26,369 nt of DNA from UBA5862 sp002408105 (GTDB lineage: Bacteria; Pseudomonadota; Gammaproteobacteria; Pseudomonadales; UBA5862). The stretch lies in the NCBI GenBank assembly GCA_034189125.1, contig JAXHVB010000054.1, positions 1 to 26,369 of the forward strand, in the 5' to 3' direction. Within the stretch, counting starts at the first letter, position 1, and each line of letters begins with the position of its first letter. Made by a program: the position numbers and the translations under genes. Shown here piece after piece: positions 21,366-26,369 of this stretch. The notes under the pieces were generated by a model. That model did no database searches, was not told the origin of the DNA, and worked only from the letters and a program-made list of their open reading frames with translations.

Positions 21366-22595
21366 GTGACTGCACTGACCTCGGTGGCCGAAGCGGTGGC
21401 GGTGCTGCTGGCTGCGGCGCCGCGCCCTGGTCCGGCCGCCGAAAACCCACCGCTCGCCGAGGCCCTCGGCCGCGTCCTGGCCGCTCCTGTCCAGGCCGTG
21501 GTGAGCGCGCCGCCGGTGGACAACAGCGCCGTCGACGGCTTTGCCGTGCGGCTTGGTGACACTTCGCTCGACCGGCGCCTGCCGGTCAGCCAGCGCATTG
21601 CGGCGGGGCAGGCCGCCCAGCCGTTGCAGCGCGGGACCGCCGCGCGCATCTTTACCGGTGCACCCATTCCCCCCGGGGCCGATGCCGTGGTGATGCAAGA
21701 ACACGCCGAGGTCGACGGCTTGCTGGTGCAGTTCTCGCGCTTGCCGGGCTCGGGCGCAAACATTCGCGCGCGCGGTCAGGATTTCGCGGCGGGCGCTTCG
21801 GTGCTAATGCCAGGCCAGGTTCTGCGGGCCCAGGACATCGCCCTGGCCGCGGCGGCGGGCGCTCGGCATTTGCCGGTGGTGCCGCGGCCGAAGGTTGCCT
21901 TCTTTTCCACCGGTGACGAGCTCATGGATGTGGGGCAGCCGGACACGCTGCAGGCTGGCGACGGCAGCCGGATCTTCGACTCCAACCGGCCGTTGGTGCA
22001 CGCGCTCTTGACCGGCCTTGGGTGCGAACCCATTGATCTTGGCATGGTGCCCGACGAGCGGGAGGCCACCGCATCTGCGCTGCGCCGCGCGGCGGCGCGG
22101 GCTGACCTGGTGCTCACCACCGGCGGTGCCTCGGTGGGTGAGGCGGACCACCTGGTGCAGGTGCTGCGTGATGCCGGCGCCTTGCGGCTGTGGCGCCTGG
22201 CCATCAAACCCGGCAAGCCCTTCGCGCATGCCATGTTGGAAGGGCGCCCCGTGCTGTGTTTGCCTGGCAACCCGGCTGCGGTGCTGGTGGGCATGTTGAT
22301 TCTGTGTCGCCCGTTTCTACTGCGCATGCAGGGGGTGGCAGACGTGGCACCCGCCGGCATACCGATTCCGGCAGGTTTCGCGCTTGGCAGTGGCCAGCGG
22401 GAGACCTACCTGCGGGTGCGGTTGTCGGTGGATGGGCGGGGTGCACCGCGCCTTGAGTGCCACCCCAACCAGAGTTCCGGGGTGCTCACCGCGGCGGTTT
22501 GGGCGGACGGACTGGCACGGGTTCCGGCGGGGGCACAGGTGGCTGTAGGCGACCCCCTCACCTACCTGCCGTTCAGCGCCCTGGCCCGCTTGTAG
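21366..22595 (+). CDS. moeA: Molybdopterin molybdenumtransferase
   Basis: This 409-residue protein (411 in E. coli) has the MoeA domain order. SAVDGFAVRLGD lies near residue 55, followed by IFTGAPIPPGADAVVMQE and GSGANIRARGQDFAAG. The MogA-like domain has VAFFSTGDELMDVG and TTGGASVGEADHLVQVLRD, and then comes KPGKPFAHAMLEGRPVLCLP with GNPAAVLVG. It inserts molybdate into adenylylated molybdopterin. The start is GTG 21366, three bases after the moaB stop, so the pair is co-translated. No other cofactor gene is nearby. Confidence 0.96.
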   Translation: MTALTSVAEAVAVLLAAAPRPGPAAENPPLAEALGRVLAAPVQAVVSAPPVDNSAVDGFAVRLGDTSLDRRLPVSQRIAAGQAAQPLQRGTAARIFTGAPIPPGADAVVMQEHAEVDGLLVQFSRLPGSGANIRARGQDFAAGASVLMPGQVLRAQDIALAAAAGARHLPVVPRPKVAFFSTGDELMDVGQPDTLQAGDGSRIFDSNRPLVHALLTGLGCEPIDLGMVPDEREATASALRRAAARADLVLTTGGASVGEADHLVQVLRDAGALRLWRLAIKPGKPFAHAMLEGRPVLCLPGNPAAVLVGMLILCRPFLLRMQGVADVAPAGIPIPAGFALGSGQRETYLRVRLSVDGRGAPRLECHPNQSSGVLTAAVWADGLARVPAGAQVAVGDPLTYLPFSALARL

Positions 22596-22621
22596 GCGCG
22601 CACCCGAAAGGCGCGTCTACG

Positions 22622-23839
22622 CTAGGACGTGAACCGCTCCACCAACAGGCTGGCATTGGTGCCGCCAAATCCGAAGCTGTTGGACAGAACGCTCTGGATC
22701 TCGACGTTGTCCCGGCCTTCGCGCAGCACTGGCATGCCCTCGGCTTCCGGGTCCAGGTGTTCGATGTTGGCCGACGCGGCGAGAAAACCATGGCGCATCA
22801 TCAGCAGGCTGTAGATCAACTCCTGGACGCCGGCCGCGCCGAGCGAGTGGCCACTCAGTGACTTGGTGGAGCCGATGGGCGGCACTTCGTCACCGAAAAC
22901 GGCGCGCACCGCGTTCAGCTCGGTGACGTCTCCTGCGGGCGTGCTGGTCCCGTGGGCGTTGATGTAATCCACCGGGCGGCGTGCGCTCGCCAGCGCCTGC
23001 TGCATGCACCGGGTGGCACCCTCCCCGGATGGAGCCACCATGTCGTGCCCGTCGGACGTGGCCCCATAGCCCACAAGTTCGGCGTAAATCGGCGCGCCGC
23101 GCTCCAGGGCATGGTCAAGGGCTTCCACAACCACCATGCCGCCCCCGCCTGCGATCACAAAGCCATCGCGGTCGGCGTCGTAGGGGCGCGAGGCGCGTTC
23201 AGGGGTGTCGTTGTATCCGGTCGACAGCGCCCCCATCGCGTCGAACAGCATCGACAGGGTCCAATGAATCTCCTCGCCGCCGCCAGCAAACACGATGTCC
23301 TGCTTGCCGAGCTGGATCAACTCCATGGCGTTGCCGATGCAGTGCGCGCTGGTGGCGCAGGCCGAAGAGATCGAGTAGTTGACCCCCTTGATCTGAAAGG
23401 GGGTGGCCAGGCACGCTGAGACGGTGCTGCCCATCGTGCGGGTGACCCGGTAGGGCCCGACCCGCCGCAAGCCCTTCGCGCGCAGCACATCAGCGGCTTC
23501 GACCTGGTTGGCGCTTGAGGCCCCACCCGAGCCTGCCACGAGACCCGTGCGCGGCTGGCTCACAAGGGCGGGCGGCAGCCCGGCGTCGGCGATGGCCTGC
23601 TGCATTGCAAGGTAGGCGTAGCCCGCCGCGTCGCCCATGAACCGGCGCAACTTGCGGTCAATCGCCTTGTCCAGGTCGATGCGCGGGACCCCACCAATGT
23701 GGCTGCGCATTCCCACCTCGGCGTATTCGTCGATGTGGCTGATCCCGGACTGGCCCTTGCGCAGCGCGGCCTCCACCTCGGTTTTGTCCAGGCCAAGGCA
23801 AGAAATCACACCAATTCCGCTTATGACTACGCGACGCAT
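22622..23839 (-). CDS. fabB: 3-oxoacyl-ACP synthase I
   Basis: This 405-residue condensing enzyme (406 in E. coli) starts MRRVVISGIGVISCLG at ATG 23839, after AGGTGA. The catalytic triad is Cys161 in SSACATSAHC, His296 in NAHGTSTPAGD and His331 in KSLSGHSLGAAG. The C-terminal SNSFGFGGTNASLLVERF is conserved. FabB extends the cis-3-decenoyl-ACP made by FabA, committing it to unsaturated fatty acids. It lies 113 bases after fabA on the same strand, and 26 bases separate its end from moeA, which converges. Confidence 0.97.
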   Translation of the reverse strand: MRRVVISGIGVISCLGLDKTEVEAALRKGQSGISHIDEYAEVGMRSHIGGVPRIDLDKAIDRKLRRFMGDAAGYAYLAMQQAIADAGLPPALVSQPRTGLVAGSGGASSANQVEAADVLRAKGLRRVGPYRVTRTMGSTVSACLATPFQIKGVNYSISSACATSAHCIGNAMELIQLGKQDIVFAGGGEEIHWTLSMLFDAMGALSTGYNDTPERASRPYDADRDGFVIAGGGGMVVVEALDHALERGAPIYAELVGYGATSDGHDMVAPSGEGATRCMQQALASARRPVDYINAHGTSTPAGDVTELNAVRAVFGDEVPPIGSTKSLSGHSLGAAGVQELIYSLLMMRHGFLAASANIEHLDPEAEGMPVLREGRDNVEIQSVLSNSFGFGGTNASLLVERFTS

Positions 23840-23879
23840 AGAACAATCACCTGATCGTGGGGTAGCAATGTAGGGTGAA

Positions 23880-23890
23880 TGGGTAACCCA
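23880..23890. promoter_or_regulatory. 11-bp palindrome in the fabA-fabB spacer
   Basis: TGGGT-A-ACCCA is a perfect inverted repeat about 41 bp upstream of fabB. On the minus strand a possible -10 TACATT (23872 to 23867) lies just downstream, but no good -35 is visible. It may mark fabB-specific control; the evidence is symmetry and position only. Confidence 0.25.
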
Positions 23891-23952
23891 AGTTGGCATC
23901 CGGCACCTGGACCTGGGTCAGTGTTGCACGGGTTTCTGGTTGTAGGACCAGT

Positions 23953-24486
23953 TTATTGGGCCATGGGTTCGGTGGCACGAAACAAACCGACCCGAAGGTC
24001 CCGGGCGCTGTAAATGGGTTCGCCATCGACGCTCAGGGTGCCATCGGCGATGCCCATCACCAGGCGACGCTCGATGACCCGTTTGAGGTCGATCTGGTAG
24101 GTGACCCGGTTGGCGGTGGGCAGCACCTGGCCGGTGAACTTGACCTCGCCCGAACCGAGTGCGCGCCCGCGGCCAGGGTTGCCGCGCCACGCGAGGAAAA
24201 ACCCCACCAATTGCCACATGGCATCCAACCCCAGGCAGCCTGGCATCACCGGGTCGCCTGGGAAGTGGCAGGCAAAAAACCAAAGGTCGGGGTGGATGTC
24301 GAGTTCCGCCAAAATCTGCCCCTTCCCATACTGCCCCCCCTCGCTGCTGATGTGTGTGATGCGGTCGAGCATCAACATTCCGGGGGCTGGCAATTGGGCG
24401 TTGCCCGGACCAAACAGCTCGCCTTGGGCGCACTGCAACAGCTGCTCGTGGGTGTAACTGGACTGGCGTGGGGTTGGTTCGGACAT
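23953..24486 (-). CDS. fabA: 3-hydroxydecanoyl-ACP dehydratase/isomerase
   Basis: This 177-residue protein (172 in E. coli) shows GELFGPGNAQLPAPGMLMLD, DLWFFACHFPGDPVMPGCLG and GEVKFTGQVLPTANRVTYQI. The catalytic pair is His74 and Asp88. FabA dehydrates 3-hydroxydecanoyl-ACP and isomerises trans-2 to cis-3-decenoyl-ACP, the entry to anaerobic unsaturated fatty acids. ATG 24486 is preferred over TTG 24492; GGTGA lies six bases upstream. It forms an operon with fabB and is divergent from the TPR lipoprotein gene. Confidence 0.97.
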   Translation of the reverse strand: MSEPTPRQSSYTHEQLLQCAQGELFGPGNAQLPAPGMLMLDRITHISSEGGQYGKGQILAELDIHPDLWFFACHFPGDPVMPGCLGLDAMWQLVGFFLAWRGNPGRGRALGSGEVKFTGQVLPTANRVTYQIDLKRVIERRLVMGIADGTLSVDGEPIYSARDLRVGLFRATEPMAQ

Positions 24487-24552
24487 CTGCAATCACCGGC
24501 CGGGGCGCCTGGGCAAGAACCATTCGCCCCGCCGCCTGCGCCAAAATCGCGC

Positions 24553-24593
24553 AGTATACAGGCGTCGTCGATCCCCCGCTAAACCGGTGGTTT
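24553..24593 (-). promoter_or_regulatory. Possible fabA promoter with palindromic operator
   Basis: On the minus strand TATACT (24558 to 24553) is a good -10 for fabA, about 67 bp from the ATG. The -35 is poor. In the -35 area lies AAACC-GGT-GGTTT (24581-24593), an inverted repeat. Its AAAC/GTTT half-sites recall those described for the fatty-acid regulator PsrA of pseudomonads, but the spacing is one base longer than that consensus. Confidence 0.35.
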
Positions 24594-24679
24594 GCTGGTG
24601 CATCGGTTACACTGCGCTTGACAGGTGCAGGCCGCGGCGCGGCACTGTGGGCGCGTCAACCCAGTAGATAAGGACAAGA

Positions 24680-26369
24680 GTGGTGCGATTCGTGGTGCGT
24701 GTTCGGAACCTGGCGCTGGTGGTGGGTGCCGCTTGGCTGCTTGTCGGTTGTGGCCAGCCGAGTCCCGAAGAGTGGCTGCAGCGCTCCCGGGATGCCCAGG
24801 CCCAGGGAGACTTCGAAACCGCCGTCATCGCGGCGAAGAACGTGGTGCAGGCCGAGCCACAGAATCCCGAGGGCCGCCGCCTGCTGGGTGAAATACAGCT
24901 TGCGCGTGCCGAATACGCCGCCGCCGAAAAAGAGCTCTCGCGGGCGGTGGACCTGGGCTTGCCCCTGGCCTCGGTCGCCGAGCCCCTGGGCCAAGCGTTG
25001 TTGGCGCTGGACCAGCCGGAAGCCTTGCTCGAACGCCTGCAAGCGCTGGATCCGGCCACCATCGGGTCGTCCGCTGCCCTGTTGGGCCTCAGGGCCCGCG
25101 CTGCTTTCAGCATCCAGAACCACGCCCAGGCAAAAGCCGACTTTCAGGCACTGCAGGAACTGGCCCCCGGATCCGTGGTGGCCCGCGTCGGTCTGGCCCG
25201 GCTAGCCGTGGTGGAAGGGGATGTCGCGGCCGCCGAAGCCCACCTTGAAGCCGCTGTCGAGCTTGATCCCCGCAACGCCGACACCTGGAGTGCCCGAGGG
25301 GACCTGGCCCGCACGCTCGGCCAACTCCAGGACGCAACCACCTACTACGCCGAGGCCGTGGCGCTTGACGGGCTGCGCATGGCGGACTGGTTTCAATTGG
25401 CCATGCTGCAGGTCGAGGCGCGGAACTTTGAGGGTGCTCGAGCCTCCATTGAGCGAATCCGCCAGCGCACCGGTATCACCCTGGCGGTCGAGTACCTGAA
25501 CGGGCTGTTGGCCCTGCGTGAAGGGGACTTGGCAACCGCGCAGGCCAGCCTGGAGCGAGCCCTCAGTCGCTACTCCGCGCACTATCAGAGCCGGTATCAC
25601 CTCGGTGTGGTCTACTTCCTTCAGGACCGGATTGCCCAAGCTGAGCAGACGCTGAGCCTGGCAGTGGAGCAGCGGCCCAATGCGGTGGCAGCGAGGCGCA
25701 TGCAGGCGCTGGTCCGCCTGCGGCAGGGGGACCATGGCGGTGCACGGGGGGCGGCCGATGGCCTGCTCGAGGTTGCCCCAGAAGACCCCTTTGCCCTGCT
25801 GGTGTTGGCGCAAGTCGCCGAGCGTGAAGGTGACAATTCAACGGCCATTGCGGCACTGAGGCGCCTGGTGGCGGCGCACCCCGATTGGGCGGCTGGCCGG
25901 GCCAAGCTGGGCGCCGCCGAGCTTGCCACCGGGCGCACCGAACAAGGGGTCGAGGAAATCCGGCGGGTGCTGCAACTCAACCCCGGCCTGCTCAATGCCG
26001 GCGCGTTGGCGGTGATTCAAGCCATGGAGCGGCGCGACTGGGATCAAGCCGAAGCGCTTTTGCAGGTGCTGCAGGCCGAGGGCCAGGGCACCATCGCCGA
26101 TCAGCTCGCAGCGGCGGTCGCGGTGGGCAGGGGCGACCGCGATGCAGGAATCAATGCGTACCGGCAACTGCTGGCCCGGAACCCTGGCGACCCGGTTGCG
26201 GTGAAGTCCCTCGGCTATTTGCTCCTGCAGGACGGCCGCCAGGATGAGGTGGTTGCCTTGTACCGAAATGCAGTGTCGAGTGCCCCCCAGGTGCTGTCGC
26301 TGCGTCTTGACCTGGGCGAGATTCTCCTCGCGAACGGCGACACCGACGCCATGCTGAAGGTGCTCAACC
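24680..26369 (+). CDS. TPR-repeat lipoprotein, PrsT-like, 5' part
   Basis: The frame stays open for 563 codons and runs off the window. An in-frame TAG at 24665 limits the start to GTG 24680 or GTG 24683, after AAGGA (24670-24674). Residues 1-23 form a lipoprotein signal ending in lipobox LVGC, with Cys24 followed by Gly, which favours the outer membrane. From about residue 30 tandem TPR-like helical pairs follow, for example SRDAQAQGDFETAVIAAKNV and LAGAA-type repeats spaced near 34 residues. SPEEWLQRSRDAQAQGDFET and LLGEIQLARAEYAAAEKELS resemble PrsT of PEP-CTERM/exosortase systems. A generic TPR lipoprotein remains possible. Confidence 0.7.
   Translation, partial: MVRFVVRVRNLALVVGAAWLLVGCGQPSPEEWLQRSRDAQAQGDFETAVIAAKNVVQAEPQNPEGRRLLGEIQLARAEYAAAEKELSRAVDLGLPLASVAEPLGQALLALDQPEALLERLQALDPATIGSSAALLGLRARAAFSIQNHAQAKADFQALQELAPGSVVARVGLARLAVVEGDVAAAEAHLEAAVELDPRNADTWSARGDLARTLGQLQDATTYYAEAVALDGLRMADWFQLAMLQVEARNFEGARASIERIRQRTGITLAVEYLNGLLALREGDLATAQASLERALSRYSAHYQSRYHLGVVYFLQDRIAQAEQTLSLAVEQRPNAVAARRMQALVRLRQGDHGGARGAADGLLEVAPEDPFALLVLAQVAEREGDNSTAIAALRRLVAAHPDWAAGRAKLGAAELATGRTEQGVEEIRRVLQLNPGLLNAGALAVIQAMERRDWDQAEALLQVLQAEGQGTIADQLAAAVAVGRGDRDAGINAYRQLLARNPGDPVAVKSLGYLLLQDGRQDEVVALYRNAVSSAPQVLSLRLDLGEILLANGDTDAMLKVLN

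Noticed and set aside
22596..22621. CGCGC/GCGCG hairpin between the moeA and fabB stops as a bidirectional terminator
   Set aside because: The stem is only 5 bp, with a 9-base loop and no T-run on either side.
24618..24646. TTGACA as the -35 of the TPR lipoprotein gene
   Set aside because: The -35 is perfect, but at 17-bp spacing the -10 is GGCACT, with two matches only. A promoter may lie here but cannot be supported.
1..26369. CRISPR arrays, insertion sequences, phage genes, rRNA or tRNA genes
   Set aside because: I looked for regularly spaced repeats, terminal inverted repeats, transposase motifs and RNA-gene signatures and found none.

Overview
This window comes from a GC-rich gammaproteobacterium whose genus I cannot name. 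The evidence is an E. coli-like order of the S10, spc and alpha ribosomal operons directly after tuf, the FabA/FabB pair for anaerobic unsaturated fatty acid synthesis, a SirB2 protein, a YajR-like transporter, and a uvrA - MFS - ssb arrangement like that of Pseudomonas. Nearly all of it is well-conserved housekeeping DNA, and I see no phage, insertion sequence, CRISPR array, rRNA or tRNA.

Layout. 1-117 is the 3' end of tuf (EF-Tu), closed by a strong terminator at 138-161. A near-consensus sigma70 promoter starts two bases later (164-192) and drives rpsJ onward. 255-14026 holds 27 ribosomal protein genes plus secY and rpoA, all on the + strand. The S10 block is rpsJ-rplC-rplD-rplW-rplB-rpsS-rplV-rpsC-rplP-rpmC-rpsQ. 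The spc block is rplN-rplX-rplE-rpsN-rpsH-rplF-rplR-rpsE-rpmD-rplO-secY-rpmJ. The alpha block is rpsM-rpsK-rpsD-rpoA-rplQ, with its own promoter before rpsM and a hairpin terminator after rplQ. These genes supply ribosome assembly, the SecY channel and the RNA polymerase alpha subunit.

14135-16960 is uvrA on the - strand, divergent from a YajR-like MFS transporter (17131-18495), which is followed by ssb (18599-19075). A SirB2 membrane protein gene lies on the - strand (19131-19520). An unusually acidic OmpL-like outer-membrane porin follows (19718-20692), with a perfect 14-bp palindrome upstream and a perfect 14-bp-stem terminator downstream. moaB-moeA (20847-22595, molybdenum cofactor) converge on fabA-fabB (24486-22622, - strand). 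The right edge holds the first 563 codons of a TPR lipoprotein resembling PrsT of exosortase (PEP-CTERM) systems, divergent from fabA.

No gene-free stretch exceeds about 200 bases. The items most worth checking are the long structured spacer between rpsJ and rplC, the edge TPR lipoprotein, the acidic porin with its palindrome, and palindromes upstream of fabA and fabB. I found no clearly new multi-gene system, but the right edge could be the start of an exosortase/exopolysaccharide region that lies outside the window.
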